Assembly: GCA_016210115.1 (NCBI GenBank)
Contig: JACQUW010000026.1
Span: forward strand, 1-45,297
Origin: Deltaproteobacteria bacterium
GTDB lineage: Bacteria > Desulfobacterota > Binatia > UBA9968
Reading direction: 5' to 3'
Length of the DNA: 45,297 nucleotides
Position 1 is the first letter of the stretch; each line of letters begins with the position of its first letter. The position numbers were made by a program, and so were the translations under genes. Positions 1-7,522 of this stretch are shown piece by piece. Below the pieces are notes generated by a model that saw only the letters and a program-made list of their open reading frames with translations, was not told where the DNA came from and searched no databases.

Positions 1-458
1 CTCGATATCCATCGGCTTAAATAGGACATCACAATCGTCGGCGGAAAGCCTGCCTTGATCTCGGAAAACGAGAACCGCGAATTTTCAGCCGACAGGGTCA
101 AATCACTCAGGACCGCGAGCCCGAAGCCAAACCCATTTGCTTTTCCTTGCACCAGAGCTATCGTGATTCCGGGAAAGGTCGTCAACAGGTGGTTCACCCG
201 AACAATCTGGCCGAGTTCCTCACCCCAATCTTCCGCGCTTTTCGTTGGCTTCGGCCAAGATTCGCGCCCGGCGCAAAAGTCCTCTCCTCGACCGCAAAGA
301 ACAAGCACCCTCAAGTGACCTTTTACGCTTAACTCCGATAAGATTCCCTCCATCGCTCCCATCATTTCTTTGTCGACCGCATTGCCCCTGTCCGGCCGAT
401 TCAGAGTAAGAGTGCCGATATCGCCTTTTTCTTCTAATAGAATTTTCTGCGTGCTCAT
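1..458 (-). CDS. Enoyl-CoA hydratase/isomerase (crotonase family), partial
   Basis: The reading frame starts at ATG 458 after a GAGGAA ribosome site and runs off the left edge, so about 152 N-terminal residues of a roughly 260-residue enzyme are visible. The crotonase pattern is clear: an N-terminal strand followed by LTLNRPDRGNAV, the first oxyanion-hole region GRGEDFCAGRE, and the second, ANGFGFGLA, where most relatives have a Gly-Gly-Gly. Crotonases hydrate, isomerise or cleave acyl-CoA thioesters in the cytoplasm. The catalytic acid residues lie beyond the edge, so the reaction cannot be named. The gene is the last visible member of the minus-strand operon that begins near 9.9 kb, 104 bp after the binding-protein gene. 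An acyl-CoA step would fit the end of a ring- or chain-degradation route. Confidence 0.85.
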   Translation of the reverse strand, partial: MSTQKILLEEKGDIGTLTLNRPDRGNAVDKEMMGAMEGILSELSVKGHLRVLVLCGRGEDFCAGRESWPKPTKSAEDWGEELGQIVRVNHLLTTFPGITIALVQGKANGFGFGLAVLSDLTLSAENSRFSFSEIKAGFPPTIVMSYLSRWIS

Positions 459-562
459 TTTTCCTCGGTCTTTTCAGCTACCGCTTTGGAAGCCTGTAGG
501 CCGCCAGTCTATCTGGACTGCGCCAATCGCAAATACGGGTCACGCCAGTTCTAAAGGAACTC

Positions 563-1546
563 TCATTTCCCGTACATTTTTGATAGGAATCCTTCGTGTT
601 CGAGTTCACGGACGAGGCTGTTGTCTATGAAATCGTCCGGATTTGTCTTGGCTGCGCCTGCGTACCTCGAGAGCTTCAACGTCCTTTCGATAATTTCTTT
701 TTTCACATACGGGACTTTAGTGATGAAGGGGACGCTTGTTCGATAACTCTCCTCCAAAATCTCGCGCTCATTTATATTGGCCACCTTTGAAAGGACTTGC
801 ATGGCGATCTCTTTATGCTTGACTGACACCGCTGAAGCCTCCACATACGCCCTCAGGAACCTCTTGGCTGTTTGGCGATTGTTTTTGATGTAAGTCTCAT
901 CTGCGAAAACAGCTTCGTACGCAAAAGGGAGCTTAAGCTCCATCAGGTTCAAGATTTCTTTGAACCCAGCCTTCTGAGCTTTGAGCCCATTTGGTGGTGA
1001 GATGATAGCGGCATCCACCAGACCTCTTTCCAGAGCGGATACCCGCTCAGAGGTGCCGCCCATGAATGCGATCTTATAGTCTTTTCCGAAAACAAGCCCA
1101 TAAAGAGACAGAGCGTCTCGAATTCCCCAATCAGATGCCGCTCCCGCCGCGCTGGCTGCAATCGTTTTACCTTTAAGATCCTCAGGCCTTCGAATGTTGG
1201 CTTTGCCGAATATCTGGAAATAATAAGTGTCGTAAATCGAGGCGATATAGCGCAACAGATGCCCGGCGAGTCGCGCGTCCACGCCTGACCCTGCGTTGGC
1301 CAGACCAAACTGGGCAGATCCAGAGACAACAGCCTGGACTACTTTTGCGCCACCCGTCATATAGATCATTTCCACGTCAAGACCGTGCTTTTTGTAGATC
1401 CCCTGATCTTGAGCGACATAAAAGGGGAGCAGGGCGGCCGTAATGACGCCATAGGAGATTCGTATTTCTTCTCCGCAAACTACTGGGTTACCCGAAGCAA
1501 ACAGAAAGGCCGCGACAAATAGCAGATAAAAGATTTTTCTAACCAA
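563..1546 (-). CDS. NMT1/TauA-type ABC substrate-binding protein
   Basis: A 327-residue protein with an N-terminal signal sequence (hydrophobic residues about 5-22, then VVCGEE), followed by the pattern of nitrate/sulfonate/taurine-type binding proteins: ISYGVITAALLPFYVAQDQGIYKKHGLDVE, the SAQFGLANAGSG segment, and RRPEDLKGKTIAASAAGAASDWGIRDAL. The C-terminal NSLVRELEHEGFLSKMYGK ending is shared with the other NMT1-type proteins of this window (17590-18573 and the two broken genes at 12.7-14.2 kb). It should bind a small ligand in the periplasm and hand it to an ABC permease, but no ABC permease or ATPase lies nearby. It sits 149 bp downstream of a TctC-type gene, the same pairing seen at 17.6-19.7 kb. 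The ligand is unknown. Confidence 0.88.
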   Translation of the reverse strand: MVRKIFYLLFVAAFLFASGNPVVCGEEIRISYGVITAALLPFYVAQDQGIYKKHGLDVEMIYMTGGAKVVQAVVSGSAQFGLANAGSGVDARLAGHLLRYIASIYDTYYFQIFGKANIRRPEDLKGKTIAASAAGAASDWGIRDALSLYGLVFGKDYKIAFMGGTSERVSALERGLVDAAIISPPNGLKAQKAGFKEILNLMELKLPFAYEAVFADETYIKNNRQTAKRFLRAYVEASAVSVKHKEIAMQVLSKVANINEREILEESYRTSVPFITKVPYVKKEIIERTLKLSRYAGAAKTNPDDFIDNSLVRELEHEGFLSKMYGK

Positions 1547-1619
1547 TGTCTCCTCTCTTTACCGTTAGGATGATCCTTGGGTAGCGCCGTACGAAAATAC
1601 CCTCAGGCGAGCAAGACTT

Positions 1620-1632
1620 CGGTTGATATCAA
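1620..1632. repeat. 13-bp CGGTTGATATCAA word shared with the 9985-9997 promoter
   Basis: CGGTTGATATCAA occurs here and again, identically, at 9985-9997, where it holds the -10 of a strong minus-strand promoter. It contains the perfect palindrome TTGATATCAA. Here it lies in the 149-bp gap between the TctC-type gene and the downstream binding-protein gene. No matching -35 box is present (GCAAAT at the proper spacing) and no IclR-like palindrome follows. It could be a weak extended -10 promoter for the 563-1546 gene, or chance. Confidence 0.3.
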
Positions 1633-1695
1633 ATCAAATCGGTCGATTTGCCACCTGTCGCCGAGCCCATCTGAGCGATGATTGCGTAGCCAAAA

Positions 1696-2721
1696 TCACT
1701 TGAGAACCTCCTTTAATCTACCCAAGAGGGTAGGGCTCAGCTTGAAGAGCTGGGAAACAATTTTCTCCACTTCTTCTCCAGGCAATGGATCGAGATCCAG
1801 GTTGGACTTCTTTGCCTCTGCCAAGAACGCCGGATCTTTTAGCATATCCATGAAGGCTTTACGGAGCACCTGCACGCGCTCTTTCGGTGTTCCCGGGGGA
1901 ACGACATAAGGACGTATAATCGCAGCCATATCGTGAATGCCCGCCTGGAGGAGTTGCCGGGCGTCTTCGGTCTTGGCAAAATCAATGGCCACCGGAACTT
2001 TTGGGAGTTCCGGATGTGCCCTGGGGCGTGCTTGCAATACGACGACAACATCGCCAGCCTCCAGCCCCTTGCGCCAGGTTATTTTGAGTGACTCCCATCC
2101 GATACCGCAAACCCCGGCGACCTCCCCCGCTTCCGCCGCCAGACGAATCGCGGAAGTTCCCTTATAACCAGAGACAAGATGGATCGGAAGGCCGAGCGCC
2201 GCCTGGAGAACTTTGGTCGTATCATCTGTGATACTCCCTGGGGCCTCGCCCCCCATTTTGACCGGTGTCCTCGAGGCCATCCAACTCTCTAAGCTCATAA
2301 TCCCGCTTGCCTTAGTGAAAGCGCAAACCGTGTCGAGCTTCGCCGGAACGCCGATGTATCCAAATGTTCGGGCGTCAAACTCAACCCCCTGTCTACCCAG
2401 GATCTGCTGCATAAAGAGGCCACCACCGAAATTGCCAATAGTTAAACCATCCGGCTTCGCGGCCTTAAAAACGTAGTTGGCTGAGACCAAGCTTCCGGCT
2501 CCCGGCATATTGTCTACCAGCATCGTCGGTTTGCCCGGAATGTACTTGCCCATGTGCCGGGCAATAGCCCGGGAGTAAGTGTCGTATCCGCCCCCGGCCG
2601 CGTATCCTACAACGATGCGCACGGTCTTGCCTTCGAAAAATCCCTGCGAAAGAACCTCAGCAGGGTTGGCAAAGAGAGACAGCCAGAGAGCTGCCAACGG
2701 CCACACAATGCTCTTACGCAT
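1696..2721 (-). CDS. TctC/Bug-family tripartite tricarboxylate binding protein
   Basis: A 341-residue protein with a signal sequence (about residues 1-26) and the family signature FFEGKTVRIVVGYAAGGGYD, then VDNMPGAGSL, AKPDGLTIGNF, LVSGYKGTS and the C-terminal VVPPGTPKERVQVLRKAF. Proteins of this family bind carboxylated solutes in the periplasm and normally feed a TctAB membrane pair; many bacteria carry large numbers of orphan members. No TctAB lies beside it, the only pair in the window being near 38 kb. It is a close paralogue of 18624-19652: the two align along their length, with shared stretches such as PVAIDFAKTEDARQLLQAGIHD against PLAINYAKTEEARQLMRAGIHD. It lies 24 bp after the DapA-like gene, so it is probably co-transcribed with the Mo-hydroxylase operon. 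Confidence 0.9.
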   Translation of the reverse strand: MRKSIVWPLAALWLSLFANPAEVLSQGFFEGKTVRIVVGYAAGGGYDTYSRAIARHMGKYIPGKPTMLVDNMPGAGSLVSANYVFKAAKPDGLTIGNFGGGLFMQQILGRQGVEFDARTFGYIGVPAKLDTVCAFTKASGIMSLESWMASRTPVKMGGEAPGSITDDTTKVLQAALGLPIHLVSGYKGTSAIRLAAEAGEVAGVCGIGWESLKITWRKGLEAGDVVVVLQARPRAHPELPKVPVAIDFAKTEDARQLLQAGIHDMAAIIRPYVVPPGTPKERVQVLRKAFMDMLKDPAFLAEAKKSNLDLDPLPGEEVEKIVSQLFKLSPTLLGRLKEVLK

Positions 2722-2745
2722 AATGATACTCCTTCCACTCAGTGG

Positions 2746-3627
2746 TCAGGCGATGCCAGCTTTTTTGAGAAAATCCTTGAGAACCTTTTCCTCCTGCGGT
2801 TCAAGGTCCTCGTAGGGCGCTCTTTCATGACCGATATCTATTCCGATTATCCTAAAGCCAGCGCGGTAGATGCTGCTTGAAGCTTTCTTGATCGGGAGCC
2901 TCTGAAACTCCAATATGTTTCCTTGAATGTCCCTGGCCAGGTCCAGATCGCCCCGGCTATACGCGCTAGAGAGTCTTTTCGCAAGCCCAACAAGGATAGG
3001 AGGCACGCTTATCCCTCTTATGCCGAACAAAAGCGAAGGAAGCATCACCTCGCTCGTCGTGTAAAGCTCCTTGTTCCACTTTTTCGTAATGCTTTGGGAC
3101 AGCTCAATGATTTTGAAATCATGCCTCGTCTCTTTCAGGCAGCCCACGTTGGACAATTGCATGAGGCGATTCACACCTTCAGCCGGCAGCTCCAATCCCA
3201 AAGCGGGATGGTGATAAAAGAATATCGGCGCGGGCGCCTGCTCATTTAAAAAATCGAAGTAGCTGTAGATTTCCTGGAGCGAAGGCCTTCTCCCATACGG
3301 AATGCCGCTAATGACCCTGGATGCACCCAGGGCTGTAACGAATTCAATAAGTTTCCCGGTCTCCAATATCGTCCTGCCATTCACCCCGGCTACCAGAGAC
3401 GCCTTATTGCCGACAGCGGACGCGGTTTTTTCCATCAGCTCTTTTCGCTCGCGAGTTGAGAGCAGGGGATAGTCCTGGATCAAGAATCCGGCCGCAATCA
3501 CCTCGCTTGCGCCTTGATGGATGACGTAGGTGACCTCCTCGTCCAAGGCGGCCAAATCCAACTTGCCGTCGGATTTGAAAGGAGTGATTGGGCCGACGAT
3601 AATCTTTACCGGATCACAAGCATCCAT
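2746..3627 (-). CDS. DapA/N-acetylneuraminate-lyase superfamily protein, atypical
   Basis: A 293-residue class I aldolase-fold protein. The start GPITPFKSDGKLDLAALDEEV, the catalytic tyrosine at about Tyr138 (IFFYHHPALG) and the Schiff-base lysine at about Lys165 (GCLKETRHD) are all present. The usual GTTGE motif at about residues 47-51 is replaced by G-F-L-I-Q before the normal continuation DYPLLSTRER. That motif places substrate in dihydrodipicolinate synthase, so this is unlikely to be the lysine-pathway enzyme. Superfamily members cleave or form carbon-carbon bonds with pyruvate-like substrates, or act as dehydratases. It sits between the Mo-hydroxylase large subunit (29 bp upstream) and a TctC-type gene, so a role in the same degradative route is likely. 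The reaction is unknown. Confidence 0.82.
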   Translation of the reverse strand: MDACDPVKIIVGPITPFKSDGKLDLAALDEEVTYVIHQGASEVIAAGFLIQDYPLLSTRERKELMEKTASAVGNKASLVAGVNGRTILETGKLIEFVTALGASRVISGIPYGRRPSLQEIYSYFDFLNEQAPAPIFFYHHPALGLELPAEGVNRLMQLSNVGCLKETRHDFKIIELSQSITKKWNKELYTTSEVMLPSLLFGIRGISVPPILVGLAKRLSSAYSRGDLDLARDIQGNILEFQRLPIKKASSSIYRAGFRIIGIDIGHERAPYEDLEPQEEKVLKDFLKKAGIA

Positions 3628-3656
3628 AACAATTCTCTCCCCTAAACTGAGCGGAG

Positions 3657-6089
3657 TTAACTTTTGCTTATCACCGCTCCTTTCGCTTTCTGTATCTCTC
3701 TCCAGATTTTCTCCGGCTTAAGAGGCAAACGCATGATCTTGATCCCCAGATGAGACAGCGCGTCTTCAACGGCACTGGCCAGCACCAACGGAGGGCCGAT
3801 GGAACCAATCTCGCCTACGCCTTTAAAGCCACCTGGAGTAAAGGGCATCGGGGTGATCATGTGATGGATTTCAATTTCTGGCATGTCGGTGGTCGAGGGA
3901 ATCAGATAATCCATAAAATTGGTCGAGAGGAGCTGCCCCTGCTCGTCATAAACAAGTTCTTCCAGCAAAGCGCCTCCGAGACCGTGAGCAATAGCTCCCG
4001 TGATCTGCGTTTCGATAATCATCGGGTTCACCATATTACCCGAGTCGTCGACCGTAAGATACTTTAGGATCTTGGTTTCACCGGTGCGCTCATCCACTTC
4101 CACATAAGCGACATGGGCCGCATAGGGAAAAGTGGAGAAGTTCGCGGTCCTGCCCTTTTCGTCCGGATAGAAGCTCGTATTCGGATTGATAAAGTAATGA
4201 ATGGCTTGAAGGCCGGGTTCCATGCCTTCCGGAAGGAGATTGATGGAATAATAGGCCATATTGGCGACCGCTTTGACACTTACCTGCCTCGCACCATTCT
4301 CCTTATCGGAGATCACGCCGCCCGCGGCAACCAGCTCGTCAGGCTTGCATTGCAGCGCCTTGGCGGCGATTTGGAGCATTTTTTCCCTGATCTTTCTCGA
4401 AGCCAGAATCGCGGCGGAAGCCGTGACCGTCGAATACCGGCTGGCGTAACTGCCGCTTGCGGAAGTGCAGAGTGCCGTATCGCCCTCAAAAACCTGCACA
4501 TCCTCGAACTTAATTCCCAACTCATCCGCCACTATCTGGGACAGGGTAGTTTTGTGGGCCTGGCCCATGTTGATATCCCCGGAAAAAACCCAGGCCTTCC
4601 CTACGGTATCCACCCGGATCATCACGGTCTCGTAACCGGCGTTATAGGCGTTGGGTCTAAGGGAGCTGAGAGGTTCCATCATGAACCCGATGCCGATCCC
4701 TCTGCACCTTCCATTTCCGCGGGCCTCCCTTTGATCGGCCAAAAGCCGGTCATAATCCGCGGCTTTCAGGGCCATTCTAAGGCATGTCGGATAGTCGCCG
4801 CTGTCATAGAGGGACCCGGTCACGGACCTGTAGGGGAATTCGTGCGGCTGGATGAAATTCCTAATTCGGATCTCATCCCTTCCGATGCCAAGTTCCCTAG
4901 CCGCCTGATCCAAGACTCGCTCCATGATAAAGTTCGATTCCACCTTGCCATTCGCCCGAAGCGGCCCCGAAGGCGTTTTGTTAGTGACGACTCCGTAAGA
5001 GACTGCGGAGTAGTTCTCGATCTTGTAAGGGCCGGGGATGTAATTCGAGGTGACAAAGGATAAAGAGGTTCCACCGCTCGAATACGCAACCCCCATATCC
5101 ACAATCACGGTTGCCTTAAGAGCCGTAATCTTCCCCGTCGCATCAAAGCCCGCCTCTACGTAATCCACTTGCTCTCTCGAATGATGCGAAGCGAGCATAT
5201 GTTCCGTTCGGCTCTCCCACCAGGCTACGGGCCGATTCGTCTGAATCGAGAGAAGAGGAATCAGCACCTCCTCCGGATAAAAGGCCCATTTGATTCCGAA
5301 GCCACCTCCCATTGCTGGACAGATAACCCTGATCTTGACGTCTGACCTTCCCAAAGAATCCAAAACCAGGTTGGAAATCGAATGGGGAACTTGGGTCGAG
5401 TCCCAAACAGTGAGCAGACTCTCTCCTTCCTCGAAATGCGCGATGACTCCTCTCGTCTCCATCGGGGTTCCGGTGTAGCGGTGCTGGACAAATTTTTCTC
5501 TAATGACGAGGTGCGACGATCGGAGCAAATCATCTACAGGTCCCTCAACAAGCCGAAATTCGTATTGGATGTTATTGGCCCAATCCTCGTACAGCCGCAC
5601 CGCATTATCGAGCATGGCCTCTTCCACATCCGTGAGCACGGGAAGAGGTTCGTATTCGACCTCGATCTCCTCTACCGCATCCGCGGCAACGTATCGGTCT
5701 GTAGCCACAACCACAGCCACAGCTTCTCCCACGTGCCGCACTCGATCCACTGCGAGGCAGTAGTGATCAAAGAACCGGATTCTTGGATATTCGCTCGTGT
5801 AGGGCCGTGGTTGGGTAAAAGGGAAAAGCGCCATGGGCTTTGTCAGCTTTTTCACATCCTGACCGCTGAAAGCGGCAAGGACACCCGGGAACTTAAGCGC
5901 TTTTTCGAGATTGACCGATTTAATCTTCGCATGAGCATAAACGCTCCTGGAAATGGCAGCATAGGCCATTCCGGGTACTTCAATATCGCTGAGGTACGCG
6001 GTCTTTCCCTGGAACAACTCATAAGTCTCTTTTCTCTTGATGCTTTGGCCGACGTATCTCCCCGCTCTTAGCGCCTCTGTATTCTCCAT
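3657..6089 (-). CDS. Molybdenum hydroxylase, large molybdopterin-binding subunit (xanthine dehydrogenase family)
   Basis: An 810-residue protein of normal size for the catalytic subunit of xanthine dehydrogenase/aldehyde oxidase-type enzymes. The N-terminal domain VGQSIKRKETYELFQGKTAYLSDI is followed by the Mo-cofactor motif AMGGGFGIKW and, near the C-terminus, GFKGVGEIGSIGPPLVLASAVEDAL, which carries the active-site glutamate (about Glu760). The region that in CO dehydrogenase has the selenyl-cysteine loop AYxCSFR reads SGPLRANGKVES, so this is not a CO dehydrogenase. Such enzymes insert oxygen from water into a carbon next to a ring nitrogen or into an aldehyde, passing electrons through the 2Fe-2S and FAD subunits encoded just upstream. 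The gene follows the small subunit by 13 bp, completing M-S-L order. The substrate is not predictable. Confidence 0.93.
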   Translation of the reverse strand: MENTEALRAGRYVGQSIKRKETYELFQGKTAYLSDIEVPGMAYAAISRSVYAHAKIKSVNLEKALKFPGVLAAFSGQDVKKLTKPMALFPFTQPRPYTSEYPRIRFFDHYCLAVDRVRHVGEAVAVVVATDRYVAADAVEEIEVEYEPLPVLTDVEEAMLDNAVRLYEDWANNIQYEFRLVEGPVDDLLRSSHLVIREKFVQHRYTGTPMETRGVIAHFEEGESLLTVWDSTQVPHSISNLVLDSLGRSDVKIRVICPAMGGGFGIKWAFYPEEVLIPLLSIQTNRPVAWWESRTEHMLASHHSREQVDYVEAGFDATGKITALKATVIVDMGVAYSSGGTSLSFVTSNYIPGPYKIENYSAVSYGVVTNKTPSGPLRANGKVESNFIMERVLDQAARELGIGRDEIRIRNFIQPHEFPYRSVTGSLYDSGDYPTCLRMALKAADYDRLLADQREARGNGRCRGIGIGFMMEPLSSLRPNAYNAGYETVMIRVDTVGKAWVFSGDINMGQAHKTTLSQIVADELGIKFEDVQVFEGDTALCTSASGSYASRYSTVTASAAILASRKIREKMLQIAAKALQCKPDELVAAGGVISDKENGARQVSVKAVANMAYYSINLLPEGMEPGLQAIHYFINPNTSFYPDEKGRTANFSTFPYAAHVAYVEVDERTGETKILKYLTVDDSGNMVNPMIIETQITGAIAHGLGGALLEELVYDEQGQLLSTNFMDYLIPSTTDMPEIEIHHMITPMPFTPGGFKGVGEIGSIGPPLVLASAVEDALSHLGIKIMRLPLKPEKIWREIQKAKGAVISKS

Positions 6090-6102
6090 AACCGCCTCCT
6101 CT

Positions 6103-6582
6103 TTAACTCGCGCTCATCTTCTCTGCCGCCCGTTTTACCGCCTTGATGATGTTAAGGTAACCCGTGCATCTGCAGAGATTGCCAGAATAGGCCGTGCGAA
6201 TTTCGTCTTCGGACGGGTGGGGATTGTCCTTAAGAAAAGCGATTGTCGTCATGAGCATGCCCGGAGTGCAATAACCGCACTCCACCGCGTCGCACTCCCA
6301 GAAGGCCTCCTGTATCGGATGGAGCTTTTCGCCCGATCTCAGCCCTTCGACCGTCGTGATTTCGCCGCCATGTGCTCTAGGTGCCAGAACCTGACACGAT
6401 TTTACGGAAAGGCCATTCATGATGACCGTGCACGCGCCGCAGTTTCCGGTGTCACAAGCCACATGGGTGCCCTTAAGTCCGGCGTTGTATCGTATGAGGT
6501 CCACGACGAGGAGCCTGGGTTCGATTTCAAAATCGTAGACCTTATTATTGATCGTGGTTCTGACTGAAATTCGTTTCTCCAT
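6103..6582 (-). CDS. Molybdenum hydroxylase, small 2Fe-2S subunit
   Basis: A 159-residue two-cluster iron-sulfur protein. The plant-ferredoxin-type cluster ligands are at about Cys43, Cys48, Cys51 and Cys63 (CDTGNCGACTVIMNG then KSC). The second cluster ligands are at about Cys102, Cys105, Cys137 and Cys139 (CGYCTPGM and CRCTGY). Length and spacing are those of the CoxS/XdhC-like small subunit. It transfers electrons from the Mo site to FAD. Its ATG overlaps the stop of the FAD subunit by one base (TAATG), implying translational coupling, and the large subunit follows 13 bp later. All eight cysteines are present, so it should be functional. Confidence 0.95.
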   Translation of the reverse strand: MEKRISVRTTINNKVYDFEIEPRLLVVDLIRYNAGLKGTHVACDTGNCGACTVIMNGLSVKSCQVLAPRAHGGEITTVEGLRSGEKLHPIQEAFWECDAVECGYCTPGMLMTTIAFLKDNPHPSEDEIRTAYSGNLCRCTGYLNIIKAVKRAAEKMSAS

Positions 6583-7457
6583 TATGCCCCTCCTCCGAGT
6601 CTTTCCTTTGCCTGCCTTAAAGCTCTAGAAACTATGACGGGTATCATCTCCCTCCGGTACTCGGCAGACGCGTGGATGTCTGAGATTGGGTCGGCATCGT
6701 TTTTGGCAAGCTCAGACGCTCTCGCAATTTCCACATCTGTAAGCCTAGATCCGAGTAGAACCTGGGAACCCCGCTCTGACAGAACGGGCCAGGGAGCAGC
6801 GCCGCACAACGCAATGCTGCATTGTTGGCATTCCCCTCTTTGATCCAAATGTAAAACGACCGCAGCACCAATGATCGCGAAGTCCCCGGCTTTTCTCATG
6901 AGCTTGACGTAGGCCCCGGAAGTGTCGCGGTTAAACTTCGGCACTTGTATCTGACTGAGAATTTCATTCGAGGAGAGATGGGTCATGTAGGGGCCTGCGA
7001 AAAAATCTCTGCTATCAATAACCCTGCTGCCCTTAATAGACTTCACCGTAAACGTCGCCCCCAAAGCCAGGAGGGTGGGGGCTAGATCTGCGGACGGATC
7101 AGCATGACAAAGCGAGCCACCCACCGTCCCCAAATTACGGATATGAATGTCACCTATGTGCGATGCAGCTTCAGACAAAACAGGACATCCTTTTCTTATA
7201 AGAGGGGATCTCTCTATGCTTCTTTCAGTGGTCAGGGAGCCTATTTGTAGATATCTTCCTTTTTCGCGGATGTGAGAGAGCCCTTTGACCTTAAAGAGGT
7301 CAATAATCGCTTTGGGTCTTATTAACCTCAGCTTCAACATGGGTAGGAGGGACTGCCCTCCTGCGATGAGTCGAGCATCCTCACCCAGTTCGGCCAATAG
7401 TTTCACCGCTTCGGAAAAAGACGATGGGGAATAATAGTCAAACGAGGGGGGTATCAT
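6582..7457 (-). CDS. Molybdenum hydroxylase, medium FAD-binding subunit
   Basis: A 291-residue protein of the CoxM/xanthine dehydrogenase FAD-subunit family. Both flavin-binding segments are readable: LIAGGQSLLPMLKLRL at about residues 35-50 and GTVGGSLCHADPSADLAPTLLAL around 110-135. The N-terminal FDYYSPSSFSEAVKLLAEL is also typical. It accepts electrons from the 2Fe-2S subunit and passes them to an unknown acceptor. It is the first gene of the M-S-L trio and lies 65 bp downstream of the ThDP enzyme gene. No maturation genes (XdhC/CoxF-like insertion factors or Moco biosynthesis) are present in the window, so cofactor supply must be encoded elsewhere. Confidence 0.94.
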   Translation of the reverse strand: MIPPSFDYYSPSSFSEAVKLLAELGEDARLIAGGQSLLPMLKLRLIRPKAIIDLFKVKGLSHIREKGRYLQIGSLTTERSIERSPLIRKGCPVLSEAASHIGDIHIRNLGTVGGSLCHADPSADLAPTLLALGATFTVKSIKGSRVIDSRDFFAGPYMTHLSSNEILSQIQVPKFNRDTSGAYVKLMRKAGDFAIIGAAVVLHLDQRGECQQCSIALCGAAPWPVLSERGSQVLLGSRLTDVEIARASELAKNDADPISDIHASAEYRREMIPVIVSRALRQAKERLGGGA

Positions 7458-7522
7458 GTGATCATTCTCTCCGATTTTCTGGCGTGTGCGCCCAGAGTGG
7501 GATCATTTTCAGGGCACCGTTT

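Noticed and set aside
2746..3627. 4-hydroxy-tetrahydrodipicolinate synthase (lysine pathway dapA)
   Set aside because: The GTTGE motif is missing and the gene sits in a catabolic operon.
4113..5063. Long plus-strand open frame (316 codons) opposite the Mo-hydroxylase large subunit
   Set aside because: Antisense shadow of a clearly real gene; no family resemblance or ribosome site.
3657..7457. Aerobic CO dehydrogenase (CoxMSL)
   Set aside because: The subunit order matches, but the large subunit lacks the AYxCSFR active-site loop of form I CO dehydrogenase.
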